A stretch of 13,706 nt of DNA. Source: Mageeibacillus sp. UBA1257 (GTDB lineage Bacteria > Bacillota > Clostridia > UBA1212 > UBA1257). Below are positions 1 to 8,105 of this stretch, piece by piece. Every line of letters begins with the position of its first letter. The stretch's first letter is position 1. Below the pieces are notes generated by a model, which worked only from the letters and a program-made list of their open reading frames with translations, did no database searches and was not told the DNA's origin. The stretch covers positions 5,126-18,831 of the forward strand of contig DBVT01000101.1 in the NCBI GenBank assembly GCA_002308775.1, written 5' to 3'. Both the position numbers and the translations under genes were made by a program.

Positions 1-1193
1 TCGGCGATCCCGACGTCGAAGAATCTGTCGGGATACTTTTCTTTGAACATTTCGAGTTTCGTTCCGAGCGTCATCGCGGCTGAGACGGCGACCACTTTAT
101 CATCTTTTGACGCGAGGTCGCAGACTGTTGAGGCGAAAACTTCGGAATACGAGTTTGAAGGCTCACGTGTCTGCGGGCTTTTTTTCTCCCGATCATCGTC
201 AGTCGTTTTACCTGTTTCTGATCTTGCCGGAGCGGTTTTCTTTTCTTCCGCTACTCCGTGAAATTTTTCCGGCATGTCTTCTGCAGGTTTGTAGCCTTGT
301 CCTTTTTTTGTTATAACATGAACAACGCAAGGTTTATCTGTCACATTTGATGCCTTTTTCATCGCTTCGGTAACGGCTTGTACGTTATGTCCGTCGATCG
401 GACCTATATATACGCAATCCAGAAGTTCGAAAAGTTCTCCCGGTATCAGCAATAATTTGAATGAAAGCTTGATCTTTTGGATCTTTTTTACGAGTTTCGT
501 GCCGATCCGGGGTATCGCGGAAAGGACTTTTTTGACGCCTTTTTTCAGTTTTATATATGTCGTTCTCGTCCTCATTCTGCCAAGGTAGCGCGCAAGGCCG
601 CCGACGTTTTTCGATATCGACATCCCGTTGTCGTTTAAAACGATTATCACCCTGTCATCGTGTCCCGCGGCATCATTCAGCGCCTCGAACGCCTGTCCGC
701 CGGTGAAAGCTCCGTCTCCTATCACAGCAACGGACGCCCTGTTCTCACCCGTTATTTTCGCTGCTCTCGCAAATCCCACAGCCGCCGATATCGACGTCGA
801 ACTGTGCCCCGTGTTGAAAGCATCTGCCTCCGATTCGCTTCTTTTCGGGAATCCCGAAAGTCCTCCTTCTCTTCTCAGTGTATCGAATTCCCCGTTTCTC
901 CCCGTAAGTATTTTATGAACATACGTCTGATGTCCCACGTCCCATACTATCCTGTCGTAAAACGGATCGAACACATTGTACATTCCGACAGTCAGTTCAA
1001 CGACTCCGAGATTCGAAGCGAGGTGTCCGCCGTTTTCCAAAACTACAGATATTATCCTCTCCCGCAGTTCGGCGCAGAGGTCTTTTTGCTCGTCAAAAGA
1101 AAGGCTTCTCATTTTTTCGATCGAGAAGCTTTCGTCTTCCAGGTATCTTTTACGCGGCTCTTCGGCGTTTTTTTCTTTCGCGCGTTTTTTCAC
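1..1193 (-). CDS. dxs: 1-deoxy-D-xylulose-5-phosphate synthase, 3'-truncated by window edge
   Basis: Dxs condenses pyruvate and glyceraldehyde 3-phosphate, using thiamine diphosphate, in the first step of the MEP isoprenoid pathway in the cytoplasm. About 397 residues are visible and the C-terminal part lies beyond position 1. Recognisable blocks are YLED near the N-terminus, GGHLASNLGVVELT (His about residue 57), the ThDP/Mg motif GDGAFTGGQAFEALNDA (from about 159) with LNDNGMSIS after it, YIGPIDGHN, GYKPAED and FHG (311-313), and finally PDRFFDVGIAE at the edge. The start is taken as GTG at 1193, six bases after the ispA stop, because it keeps the conserved YLED segment. The in-frame TGA of ispA lies immediately upstream, and the next ATG (1112) would lose YLED. 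The ribosome binding site is weak (AAGGA about 14 bases upstream). The linker between FHG and YSEVF (314-348) is charged and longer than I expect. Being next to ispA places two isoprenoid steps in one transcript. Confidence 0.95.
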   Translation of the reverse strand, partial: MKKRAKEKNAEEPRKRYLEDESFSIEKMRSLSFDEQKDLCAELRERIISVVLENGGHLASNLGVVELTVGMYNVFDPFYDRIVWDVGHQTYVHKILTGRNGEFDTLRREGGLSGFPKRSESEADAFNTGHSSTSISAAVGFARAAKITGENRASVAVIGDGAFTGGQAFEALNDAAGHDDRVIIVLNDNGMSISKNVGGLARYLGRMRTRTTYIKLKKGVKKVLSAIPRIGTKLVKKIQKIKLSFKLLLIPGELFELLDCVYIGPIDGHNVQAVTEAMKKASNVTDKPCVVHVITKKGQGYKPAEDMPEKFHGVAEEKKTAPARSETGKTTDDDREKKSPQTREPSNSYSEVFASTVCDLASKDDKVVAVSAAMTLGTKLEMFKEKYPDRFFDVGIA

Positions 1194-1199
1194 GTCAGG

Positions 1200-2096
1200 T
1201 CAGTAATTCCTTTCGAGCAGATACTCTGCCATCTCGCGTAAAAACTCTCCTTTTTCACCGAACGTCTTTGCGATCGATGTCGCTTTTACAGTCATTTCCT
1301 CGAGTATTTTTTCGCATTTGGCCACTCCGTAGAGGGATGCGAATGTCGTTTTGCCATCCGCGGCGTCACGTCCGGGCTCTTTTCCGAGGAGCTTTGCGTC
1401 TCCGACGACATCGAGCACGTCGTCTTTTATCTGGAACGCAAGTCCGATAGTTTCGCTGTATTCGAGCAGTTTGCGCTCTTCGTCTGTTCCCGTTTTACCT
1501 GCGGCTTCTATCGCGATCAGAAACGGCGCCTTTAAAAGAGCTCCCGTTTTTTTCGCGTACATATATCTCAATTGATCTTCCGTTATGTCCTTGCCTTCGC
1601 AGCGAAGATCTGCGACCTGGCCGCCCATCATTCCCTCTGTTCCCGATGCGTTTCCGACCTTCTGCATGATCCTCGCGCCTTTTGCGGGATCGTTCATTTT
1701 TGCTGCCGCTTCAGCCATTACCTCGAAAGCTTTATTCAAAAGCGCATCACCCGCGAGCAGAGCGACTGCCTCTCCGAACGCCTTGTGACATGTCGGTCGT
1801 CCCCTTCTGAGATCGTCGTTGTCCAGCGCAGGCAGATCGTCGTGTATCAGCGAATGTGTGTGTATCATCTCGAGAGCGCACGCAAAAGGCATCACCTCGT
1901 CGCAGTCGGCCCCAAGAAGTTCGGCAGTTGCGAGAGTGAGCACCGGTCTCAGCCTCTTACCGCCTGCGAGCAGACTGTAATTCATCGCCTTGTATATTTC
2001 TCCCTGCGCGTTGTTTTCCTCTTTTATCGACGCAGAGAGATATTGTTCTACTTTTTTTACGAGCTCCTTAAAATGCTTCTCGAATTTTTCAGTCAT
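1200..2096 (-). CDS. ispA: Polyprenyl diphosphate synthase, farnesyl/geranylgeranyl type
   Basis: This is a 298-residue short-chain trans-prenyltransferase that elongates allylic diphosphates with isopentenyl diphosphate, probably to farnesyl diphosphate. Family motifs are GKRLRP (46-51), the first aspartate-rich motif DDLPALDND (86-94) followed by DLRRGRPT, a GxQ region (MMGGQVADL, about 157-164), and the second aspartate-rich motif FQIKDDVLD (221-229). The residue five before the first motif is His81, where many bacterial FPP synthases have Tyr, so FPP versus GGPP as product cannot be settled by eye. A longer reading from 2156 is open, but ATG 2096 is chosen because it gives the family's usual N-terminus and has AGGA nine bases upstream. 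It overlaps the xseB stop by 8 bases (ATGACTGA), suggesting translational coupling. It is followed six bases later by dxs, the same order as in Bacillus. Confidence 0.95.
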   Translation of the reverse strand: MTEKFEKHFKELVKKVEQYLSASIKEENNAQGEIYKAMNYSLLAGGKRLRPVLTLATAELLGADCDEVMPFACALEMIHTHSLIHDDLPALDNDDLRRGRPTCHKAFGEAVALLAGDALLNKAFEVMAEAAAKMNDPAKGARIMQKVGNASGTEGMMGGQVADLRCEGKDITEDQLRYMYAKKTGALLKAPFLIAIEAAGKTGTDEERKLLEYSETIGLAFQIKDDVLDVVGDAKLLGKEPGRDAADGKTTFASLYGVAKCEKILEEMTVKATSIAKTFGEKGEFLREMAEYLLERNY

Positions 2097-2325
2097 TTTG
2101 CGCCGTCCTGTCCTCTGCGATGAAATCCTCTTCGACCAGTTCTCCGTTGACTTCACCCGTAGCTATTTTTATCGCTTTTTCATACTTGTCGAGCATGTCC
2201 TTGCACTCTCCGAGCAGCTTCATTCCCTCCTGAAAATACTTGATCGACTCGTCCAGAGGCATCTTTCCGCTTTCCATTTTGGCTACGATCTCTTCGATCC
2301 TTTTTACAGATTCTTCGTAAGTCAT
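2089..2325 (-). CDS. xseB: Exodeoxyribonuclease VII small subunit
   Basis: A 78-residue protein of normal length for XseB, which binds the large subunit XseA to form the nuclease that degrades single-stranded DNA in both directions. It begins with the family pattern MTYEESVKRIEEIVAKMESGKMPLDESIKYFQEGM, two helices with alternating charged and hydrophobic residues, then an acidic tail. The ATG overlaps the xseA stop as ATGA (2322-2325), so the two subunits are probably translationally coupled, which would keep their ratio fixed. A purine-rich site (GAGGGAAG) precedes the start. Its 3' end overlaps the ispA start. Confidence 0.95.
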   Translation of the reverse strand: MTYEESVKRIEEIVAKMESGKMPLDESIKYFQEGMKLLGECKDMLDKYEKAIKIATGEVNGELVEEDFIAEDRTAQND

Positions 2326-3536
2326 TGATCTTCCCTCTCTTTTCTTTCAACGCTTAAAATCTCCGCGTTCGCGTCTCCGTCAGAAAAAATTATTTCCACT
2401 TTATCTTCTTCTTTGAGTGTCGATACGCTGTCAGCGACCTTCCCGTCTTCCTTTTTTACCACACAGTATCCTCTCTCCAGAACGGCGAGCGGATTGAGAG
2501 AAAGCAGTCTGCTTTTTAACGAAGAGAGCTGCTGGCCTTTCAGCTGCGAGAGATTGCCGATCGCTGTTTTTATCTTTTCCTCTTTCGTATCGAGGTAAAA
2601 CCGCATATTTTTTATCTTTTCATCCTGTTTCGAGAAACACGGCGACTGGGCGAGCCTCTGAAGCTCTGCCTTTTTAAGATTTATATTTTCAACGGGGCCT
2701 TTAACGAGCCTTCTCTTGTAATCTTCGAGTTTTGCGATAACTTCTGTATATACCGGAACAGCGATCTCTGCGGCCTCGGAAGGCGTCGCGGCCCTTTTAT
2801 CAGCCACAAAATCTGCTATGGTAAAATCGGTTTCGTGCCCGACAGCTGATATCACGGGCACCTCGCACTCGTATATCGCTTTCGCAGTTTTAAGTTCGTT
2901 GAACGCCCAGAGATCCTCTATCGATCCGCCGCCTCTCGCGACTATTACAACATCGCAGCACTTGAGCCTCGATATCCTCGCAAGCTGCGCGGCGATCTCT
3001 GCAGAAGCTGTAACGCCCTGGACAGACACGGGAAATACCGTTATTTTTACCTTGGGAAATCTCCTGTATGCGATATTCAATATATCTCTTATGACCGCGC
3101 CTGACTCCGACGTCACAACGCCTATTTTCGCGGGCATAACGGGCAATGGCTTCTTTCTTGCAGGATCGAACCATCCTCTGTCTGACAGTTCCTTTTTTAA
3201 TTTTTCGAATTCTTCATACAGCTTGCCGGTCCCGTCTGCTTCCATTCTCTGTATCCTGAAACTGTACGTTCCGTACGGCACGTATACGTCGACTGTTCCG
3301 ACGGCAAGCACCTTCGTTCCGTCCTGAGGGATGAAGGTCAGCGAGGCCAGTCTGTCCCTGAACATTATGCAGCTGATCGCGCTGCTCCGGTCCTTCAGTT
3401 TGAAATACGCGATGCCGTTTTTCACCGTATAATTGGAAATCTCACCCGTAATACATATATTGGTGAGATTTGCGTCACAGTTTATCAGCTGTTTTATGTA
3501 CAGATTTATATCTGATACGTTATATACAGATGTCAA
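2322..3536 (-). CDS. xseA: Exodeoxyribonuclease VII large subunit
   Basis: This 404-residue protein is the catalytic subunit of exonuclease VII, acting on single-stranded DNA in repair and recombination. An N-terminal OB-fold (about 1-100, with YFKLKD and CIMFRD) is followed by the nuclease domain: GVVTSESGAVIRDIL (139-153), RGGGSIEDLWAFN (201-213) and GHETDFTIADFVAD (233-246). A helical, coiled-coil-like segment covers about 265-345, and the C-terminus has the typical LNPLAVLERGY (347-357). The start codon is TTG at 3536, which overlaps the nusB stop as TTGA, with GAGGT six bases upstream. The N-terminus aligns with known XseA proteins, so TTG is preferred over any downstream ATG. In Bacillus folD would lie between nusB and this gene; here there is no space for it. 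Confidence 0.96.
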   Translation of the reverse strand: MTSVYNVSDINLYIKQLINCDANLTNICITGEISNYTVKNGIAYFKLKDRSSAISCIMFRDRLASLTFIPQDGTKVLAVGTVDVYVPYGTYSFRIQRMEADGTGKLYEEFEKLKKELSDRGWFDPARKKPLPVMPAKIGVVTSESGAVIRDILNIAYRRFPKVKITVFPVSVQGVTASAEIAAQLARISRLKCCDVVIVARGGGSIEDLWAFNELKTAKAIYECEVPVISAVGHETDFTIADFVADKRAATPSEAAEIAVPVYTEVIAKLEDYKRRLVKGPVENINLKKAELQRLAQSPCFSKQDEKIKNMRFYLDTKEEKIKTAIGNLSQLKGQQLSSLKSRLLSLNPLAVLERGYCVVKKEDGKVADSVSTLKEEDKVEIIFSDGDANAEILSVERKEREDQ

Positions 3537-3982
3537 CTTTTTACCTCTTCGCCGCCCGTTTTCTCGCGGTAGATCGTTCCGAGCACGCCGTTTACGAACT
3601 TGCCCGATTCTTCCCGGCCGTATTTTTTAGCTATGTCTACCGCCTCGTTTATCGCGACTCCCACGGGTATGTCGTCCTTGTAAAACATCTCATACATCGC
3701 CATCGTCAATATCGCGATCTCCACCTTGAACACCCTCTCGAGCTTCCAGTCTGTGACAGTTTTGTCTATCAGCGCCAGGAACTCGTCACGGTGCTCCAGT
3801 GTACCTTTCACCACTTCGAGGATGTAGTCCTTTTCGAGCTTTCCGCTCTCCTTTTTGATCTCCTCTTCGAAGTCCTCGATATCGTTAAAATAGTCCTCTA
3901 CGAGTTCCTCCGCGGGCTTTTTCCGAAATTCATACTGAAATATTACTTTGAATGCCGCTTCACGCGAATCTCTTCTGCTCAT
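3533..3982 (-). CDS. nusB: Transcription antitermination factor NusB
   Basis: A 149-residue all-helical RNA-binding protein of usual NusB length. NusB binds boxA RNA with NusE (ribosomal protein S10) in antitermination complexes on rRNA operons. Diagnostic segments are the N-terminal SRRDSREAAFKVIFQYEF, the central WKLERVFKVEIAILTMAMYEM, and the C-terminal IPVGVAINEAVDIAKKYG followed by GKFVNGVLGTI. It starts with ATG 37 bases after the DUF2273 gene and has only a weak GGGAAAAG-type ribosome binding site. It overlaps xseA by four bases at its end. Lying directly downstream of an Asp23/AmaP/DUF2273 group is common in Firmicutes. Confidence 0.97.
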   Translation of the reverse strand: MSRRDSREAAFKVIFQYEFRKKPAEELVEDYFNDIEDFEEEIKKESGKLEKDYILEVVKGTLEHRDEFLALIDKTVTDWKLERVFKVEIAILTMAMYEMFYKDDIPVGVAINEAVDIAKKYGREESGKFVNGVLGTIYREKTGGEEVKS

Positions 3983-4019
3983 TTTTTATCTTTTCCCGTA
4001 TCCGTAAATTATTATTGTC

Positions 4020-4247
4020 TCACCTGTAAGAACTCGGCGGAATGATCTTGTCCAGCAGATTTTTAAGGAAGTTTTTATCCTTCTGGAACTTTCTGCCGAT
4101 AAAATATCCGATGAATATGCACAGCGCGAGGAAGAGCGTTTTCAGTATTCCGAGTATGATGAACGATATTCCGATAAGGAAACCGATCCCCGCCCCGTTT
4201 ATCGCCCACATGTGAGCTTTGTAGAATTTATATACCTTTCTAAGCAT
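4020..4247 (-). CDS. DUF2273 small membrane protein of the Asp23 cluster
   Basis: A 75-residue protein with a short basic N-terminus, two closely spaced hydrophobic segments (about 14-33 and 35-52, glycine-rich: GAGIGFLIGISFIILGIL) and a basic tail (GRKFQKDKNFLKNLLDKI). This matches the DUF2273 family found beside asp23 and amaP in Firmicutes, a small integral membrane protein of unknown mechanism presumed to help localise the Asp23 system. It starts 11 bases after amaP, with GAGGTG overlapping the amaP stop region as ribosome binding site. The family assignment rests on size, topology and context. Confidence 0.85.
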   Translation of the reverse strand: MLRKVYKFYKAHMWAINGAGIGFLIGISFIILGILKTLFLALCIFIGYFIGRKFQKDKNFLKNLLDKIIPPSSYR

Positions 4248-4258
4248 TTTTCTTCACC

Positions 4259-4798
4259 TCATTCGTCGCTCGTGTGAACATTTTCAACGTTGATCGAGAT
4301 ATCTTTTACCGGAATGTCCATGGAAAGTTCGACAGATTCCTTGATCCTCTCCTGGATACCCTTGCAAAGATTCGGAACGTGCACATCGGGCATTACGGAA
4401 AGCTTCAGGTTTATGACCACTTCGTTCTTCGTAAAATACGCCTTTGCCTTTGTCTCTTTTACTCCCTGGAATCTGTTTGAGAGCGAGAGTGCGATGTTTT
4501 CAACGGCCGTCGTCGAGATCCTCACAGATCCCGTGTCGTAATCCTTGCAGATGAATTTTTCCGCCCTTGTGGATCTTATCGCCAGCGTCAGGATGACTAT
4601 GCTCAGGAGGAAGAAAACCACCCCCGTTACAAATATAGCGATATCATACTGGTTCGACTGGTAAAATGTCACATTGATGAAGTCCATTATGTCCGCCATG
4701 ATCTTTTTGTCGCTGAACGGCGACACCAGAATGACGCCCCAGACCACTATCGAAACCAGTGAATATATTATTACCGTTATTCTCAAAAAGAGTTTCAT
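4259..4798 (-). CDS. amaP: Alkaline shock response membrane anchor protein AmaP
   Basis: A 179-residue protein with two transmembrane helices (about 7-27 and 52-75) and a soluble C-terminal domain (about 85-175) that resembles Asp23 itself (VRISTTAVENIALSLSNRFQGV, then VVINLKLSVMPDVHVPNLCKGIQERIKESVE). In Staphylococcus aureus AmaP anchors Asp23 to the membrane. Here the gene directly follows an Asp23 family gene with a 4-base ATGA overlap and a GGAGG ribosome binding site inside the end of that gene. That arrangement fits partners made together. Two-helix architecture and context both support the name. Confidence 0.9.
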   Translation of the reverse strand: MKLFLRITVIIYSLVSIVVWGVILVSPFSDKKIMADIMDFINVTFYQSNQYDIAIFVTGVVFFLLSIVILTLAIRSTRAEKFICKDYDTGSVRISTTAVENIALSLSNRFQGVKETKAKAYFTKNEVVINLKLSVMPDVHVPNLCKGIQERIKESVELSMDIPVKDISINVENVHTSDE

Positions 4799-5262
4799 TC
4801 TTCTTGTCCTCCTTCCGCTTTTTCTTCTTGCAATTCCTTTTTTTCCTCGCCGCCGTTTTCGCTTTCGTTTTCTTTCTCCTTGTATTCGGAGAAGTCAACT
4901 CCCTGGACATGTATGTTGACCGCCGTTACGAATACGCTGGCGAGCGATTCGACTGTCTCTTTTACCTTCTCCTGAACGTTCCAGGCAACCTCCGGGATCC
5001 TGTAGCCGTATTTGACTATTATGTACATATCGAGTTCTGCTTCGGTGCCTTCGACTTTTACTTTGACTCCTTTTGATGGATTCTTCCGTCCGAGAGCTTC
5101 GACGATGCTTCCGGCGAATCCGGCGCTCATGTCCGCGACCCCTTCGACCTCCGTGGCTGCGACTCCCGCGATGACCGCGATAACGTCCTCCGATATCACA
5201 TTTTGTTCGGCGTCTTTTTCATATTCGACGGCCTCGTTTTTCTCGTTCTGCTCTTCAGCCAT
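4795..5262 (-). CDS. asp23: Asp23/Gls24 family envelope stress response protein
   Basis: A 155-residue cytoplasmic protein of the Asp23/Gls24 family (DUF322), linked to alkaline and envelope stress and kept at the membrane by AmaP. The family core is residues about 20-118: ISEDVIAVIAGVAATEVEGVADMSAGF, then a VKVKVEGTEAELDMYIIVKYGYRIPEV stretch and WNVQEKVKETVESLASVFVTAVNIHVQGV. Both ends are strongly charged, especially the glutamate-rich tail from about 120 onward (EYKEKENESENGGEEKK), a low-complexity extension. The start ATG has an excellent GGGAGG six bases upstream. It lies 39 bases after the fhs stop with no terminator between them, so it probably shares the transcript, though a promoter inside fhs cannot be excluded. 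Confidence 0.93.
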   Translation of the reverse strand: MAEEQNEKNEAVEYEKDAEQNVISEDVIAVIAGVAATEVEGVADMSAGFAGSIVEALGRKNPSKGVKVKVEGTEAELDMYIIVKYGYRIPEVAWNVQEKVKETVESLASVFVTAVNIHVQGVDFSEYKEKENESENGGEEKKELQEEKAEGGQEE

Positions 5263-5301
5263 ACGGCACCTCCCTTCTCACGGATCACCCGAGCGTTTTT
5301 A

Positions 5302-7647
5302 TTAAAACAGTCCCGTTATGACTCCTTTTTCGTCTATATCGAGCTTCAATGCCGCGGGTTCTTTGGAAAGTCCGGGCATCGTGATGATCGAGCCTGTCAT
5401 TACCACCGCGAATCCTGCGCCTGCCGAAAGTTTTACCTCTGAAACGCTGATGTTAAAATCCTTCGGTCTTCCGAGGAGCTTCGCGTTATCGGAGAATGAA
5501 TATTGCGTCTTCGCGATACATACGGGTATGTCCGATCTGCCCATCTTTTCGATCTCCGCAATGTCTTCGTTCGCCTTCGCGGAATATACGACGCCCTTCG
5601 CTCCGTATATTTCTTTCGCGACTGTCTCGATCTTTTCCTTGATGGAAATATCATCGGGATAGAGCGGTTTGAAGTTCGATTTCTTCTCATCGATCATTTT
5701 TACGAGCGCTCTCGCGAGGTCCTCGCCGCCTTTGCCGCCCTGGCCGTGAACTCTGGTTTTAACTGCCTGAGAGCCTTTGGATGCGCAGTAATCGGCAACT
5801 GTGTTGAGCTCCTCTTCCGTGTCGTCAGCGAAGACGTTGATCGCGACGATCGCGGGAACTCCGTATTTGTGTATGTTTTCGATGTGTCCTCCGAGGTTTT
5901 CAAGGCCGTCCTTCAGGATACCGTTTCCGTGATGCTTGAGAGCTCTTACAGATGCTACGATGACGACTGCAGACGGTTTGAGTCCTGCTTTCCTGCATTT
6001 TATATCGAGGAATTTTTCTGCTCCGAGATCCGCTCCGAAACCTGCCTCAGTGATGCAGTAGTCTGCCATTTTAAGAGCGAGCTTTGTGGCTATTACGCTG
6101 TTGCAGCCGTGAGCGATATTCGCGAAAGGTCCGCCGTGCATAAACGCAGGCGTATGTTCGAGTGTCTGGATCAGATTCGGTTTGATCGCGTCTTTCATAA
6201 GAAGCGTGACAGCGCCTTCGCAGTGCAGGTCTCCGCATGTTACAGGCTCGCCCGATCTGTTGTAAGCTACGACTATTTCTGAAACTCTTTTCTTAAAATC
6301 CATCAGATCGCTCGAGAGGCACAGGACAGCCATTATCTCAGTCGCGACTGTGATGATGAATCCGTCTTCTCTCGGAACACCGTGTTTTCTTCCGCCGAGG
6401 CCTGCGACTATATTTCTGAGTTCTCTGTCGTTCATATCGAGGCATCTCTTCCATGTGATCCTGCCAACGTCGATATCCAGCGCGTTGCCCTGGAATATGT
6501 GGTTGTCTATGATAGCGGAGATCAGGTTGTTTGCGGCTGTGATCGCGTGCAGGTCACCCGTAAAATGCAGATTGATGTCTTCCATCGGAACGACTTGTGC
6601 GTATCCGCCGCCTGTCGCGCCGCCCTTTACTCCCATGACCGGACCGAGCGAGGGCTCTCTGAGAGCGATGACGGTCTTCTTGCCTATCCTGTTCATCGCG
6701 TCGCCCAGACCGACGGTGACTGTCGTTTTACCCTCTCCCATAGGAGTCGGGTTGATAGCCGTAACGAGGACAAGCTTGCCGTCCTTTTTGTCTTTGACGG
6801 AATCGATGAATTCCTTCGAGATCTTCGCCTTGTACTTGCCGTAGAATTCGAGCGCGTCCTCAGGGATGCCGATACTTTTCGCAATTTCCGCGATGTTCAT
6901 CATTTTAGAGTTTTGAGCGATTTCGATGTCTGTGATCATTTTTTTCTCCTTCTTGCCGTCTTTTCTTATATTTTCTATGTATTTTTTACCGTCTGAAAAC
7001 ATTTCCGCGAGTTCTTTTTCGACGCAGACTTCGGGCTTTTGCGCGAGCAGCTTTTTGACGTCTCCTATTCCGTAAAGCACTCCGCATGTATGCGTTCCCG
7101 CCGCCTGACCGGTCAAAATATCGGAATACGAATCTCCGACCATCACGGCTTCCTCTTTGTCCAGCCCCAGTTTTTCGAGGCAGTAGTTGATGCCTTCCGG
7201 ATCGGGTTTTAATTTTCCTATCGATTCAGGTCCTACTATTATATCGAACAGATCTATCGCGCCGAGCTCGTCGAGGATCTTCCTCGTCTGCCTTTCGGGC
7301 TTGTTTGTGAGAACGCAGGCGCTGATCTTCTTAACTTTCAAAAGTTCGAGAAATTCTCTGACTCCGGGATAAAGCCTCGTGTGCACGGTCGTATGGTCGA
7401 TATAATAATCGCAGTACCATTTCAGAGCCTCTCCCAGCCTTTCCTCTCCCGCTTCAGCGAGAGTGTTGTCGACCAGATTCTTTGCCCCGTGACCTACGAA
7501 AGAGAGTATCTTTTTCTGATCCCAGGGTTCCAACCCGAAATGCTCCTGCGTAGCCTTTATCGCTCCGGCAATATCAGCTCCCGTGTCAGCGAGCACTCCG
7601 TCAAAGTCAAAAATGACAACTTTTATTTTGTCGATGTCCAAAAGCAT
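5302..7647 (-). CDS. fhs: HAD-family phosphatase fused in frame to formate-tetrahydrofolate ligase
   Basis: One 781-codon reading frame holds two complete enzymes. Residues 1 to about 218 are a phosphoglycolate-phosphatase-like HAD hydrolase: nucleophile motif DFDGV (Asp14, Asp16), TN at 114-115, KLKPDP with Lys147, and GDSYSD (171-176). A lysine-rich linker (about 219-236) leads to residues 237-781, a full formate-THF ligase of about 545 residues. That domain has the ATP loop TPMGEGKTT (301-309) and [22 protein letters not shown], and makes 10-formyl-THF from formate, THF and ATP. Met237 is where a free-standing enzyme would begin and has its own AAGGAG site, so a separate ligase can also be made. 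The junction contains an A7 run; with one A fewer the frame would read AAA AAA TGA, an ordinary ATGA overlap of two genes. A real fusion, dual products or a homopolymer error are all possible. The upstream ATG has GGGAG nine bases before it. HAD substrate specificity is not assignable. Confidence 0.93.
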   Translation of the reverse strand: MLLDIDKIKVVIFDFDGVLADTGADIAGAIKATQEHFGLEPWDQKKILSFVGHGAKNLVDNTLAEAGEERLGEALKWYCDYYIDHTTVHTRLYPGVREFLELLKVKKISACVLTNKPERQTRKILDELGAIDLFDIIVGPESIGKLKPDPEGINYCLEKLGLDKEEAVMVGDSYSDILTGQAAGTHTCGVLYGIGDVKKLLAQKPEVCVEKELAEMFSDGKKYIENIRKDGKKEKKMITDIEIAQNSKMMNIAEIAKSIGIPEDALEFYGKYKAKISKEFIDSVKDKKDGKLVLVTAINPTPMGEGKTTVTVGLGDAMNRIGKKTVIALREPSLGPVMGVKGGATGGGYAQVVPMEDINLHFTGDLHAITAANNLISAIIDNHIFQGNALDIDVGRITWKRCLDMNDRELRNIVAGLGGRKHGVPREDGFIITVATEIMAVLCLSSDLMDFKKRVSEIVVAYNRSGEPVTCGDLHCEGAVTLLMKDAIKPNLIQTLEHTPAFMHGGPFANIAHGCNSVIATKLALKMADYCITEAGFGADLGAEKFLDIKCRKAGLKPSAVVIVASVRALKHHGNGILKDGLENLGGHIENIHKYGVPAIVAINVFADDTEEELNTVADYCASKGSQAVKTRVHGQGGKGGEDLARALVKMIDEKKSNFKPLYPDDISIKEKIETVAKEIYGAKGVVYSAKANEDIAEIEKMGRSDIPVCIAKTQYSFSDNAKLLGRPKDFNISVSEVKLSAGAGFAVVMTGSIITMPGLSKEPAALKLDIDEKGVITGLF
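6937..6951 (-). promoter_or_regulatory. Internal ribosome binding site and start codon for stand-alone FTHFS
   Basis: On the minus strand AAGGAG (6951-6946) is followed by six A and then ATG at 6939, in frame with the HAD domain. Spacing and sequence are close to ideal, and the encoded MITDIEIAQ matches the usual N-terminus of bacterial formate-THF ligases. This suggests the ligase is initiated here independently of, or as well as, translation from 7647. Confidence 0.75.
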
Positions 7648-7665
7648 TACAATTTGCTCCCTTTG

Positions 7666-7686
7666 CGCGAAATTATTTTTTTCGCG
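7666..7686. other. Hairpin-forming inverted repeat between rsfS and the HAD-fhs gene
   Basis: CGCGAAA (7666-7672) and TTTCGCG (7680-7686) form a perfect 7-base stem with a 7-base AT-rich loop. On the coding strand it lies only a few bases upstream of the GGGAG ribosome binding site of the HAD-fhs gene and has no T-tract after it, so it does not look like a terminator. It may affect mRNA stability or initiation; no function is shown. Confidence 0.4.
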
Positions 7687-7706
7687 AGCTTACTTTCCTG
7701 TCTGTC

Positions 7707-8048
7707 TTACTTTCTCTCAACGATCCCGTCTGAATACAGCCTTTCGAGATTGTAAAATTCCCTGTCCTCCTGTAAAAACACGTGAGCCACCACGTCGATA
7801 TAGTCGATAAGTATCCAGCTCGCCGTTTCATATCCTTCCGTATGGTGACATTCGATGCCGTATTCCTCTTTTAATTTGAACATGATCTCGTCCGCGATCG
7901 CTCTCACCTGCGTGGTAGACGTACCGTTGCAGATTATAAAGCTGTCCGTGATTATCAGGGACTTGGACGTGTCTATTATCTGCACGTCCTTGCCTTTTCT
8001 GTCTTCCATTATTTCAGCGATCTTCTTCGCCAGTTCTTTCGAGTCCAT
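7707..8048 (-). CDS. rsfS: Ribosomal silencing factor RsfS (Iojap family)
   Basis: A 113-residue protein of normal RsfS length. RsfS binds ribosomal protein uL14 and blocks 30S-50S joining when nutrients are short. Family features are the N-terminal helix MDSKELAKKIAEIMEDRKGKDV, the strand-rich DTSKSLIITDSFIICNGTSTTQVRAIADEI, then HHTEGYETASWILIDYIDVVAHVF and the C-terminal FYNLERLY. A longer frame is open back to 8135, but ATG 8048 is chosen because it has a perfect AAGGAGG site and gives the family N-terminus; the upstream codons overlap a promoter. It follows nadD-yqeK, as in Bacillus (nadD-yqeK-rsfS), separated by an 83-base leader that carries its own promoter. Confidence 0.96.
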   Translation of the reverse strand: MDSKELAKKIAEIMEDRKGKDVQIIDTSKSLIITDSFIICNGTSTTQVRAIADEIMFKLKEEYGIECHHTEGYETASWILIDYIDVVAHVFLQEDREFYNLERLYSDGIVERK

Positions 8049-8105
8049 ACTTCCTCCTTGAAATTTTACGAGGCGCCGTACGTCCTTTTTGACGCCTACA
8101 GTAAT

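Noticed and set aside
2097..2156. N-terminal extension of ispA from 2156
   Set aside because: It runs through the 3' end of xseB in another frame; ATG 2096 has a ribosome binding site and the expected N-terminus.
5503..6282. 259-codon open frame on the plus strand
   Set aside because: Antisense to the formate-THF ligase domain, which is fully conserved in the other strand.
8049..8105. Possible riboswitch or structured leader before rsfS
   Set aside because: Only short imperfect stems (GGCG/CGCC, CGTC/GACG) are visible; no known riboswitch core and no terminator hairpin.
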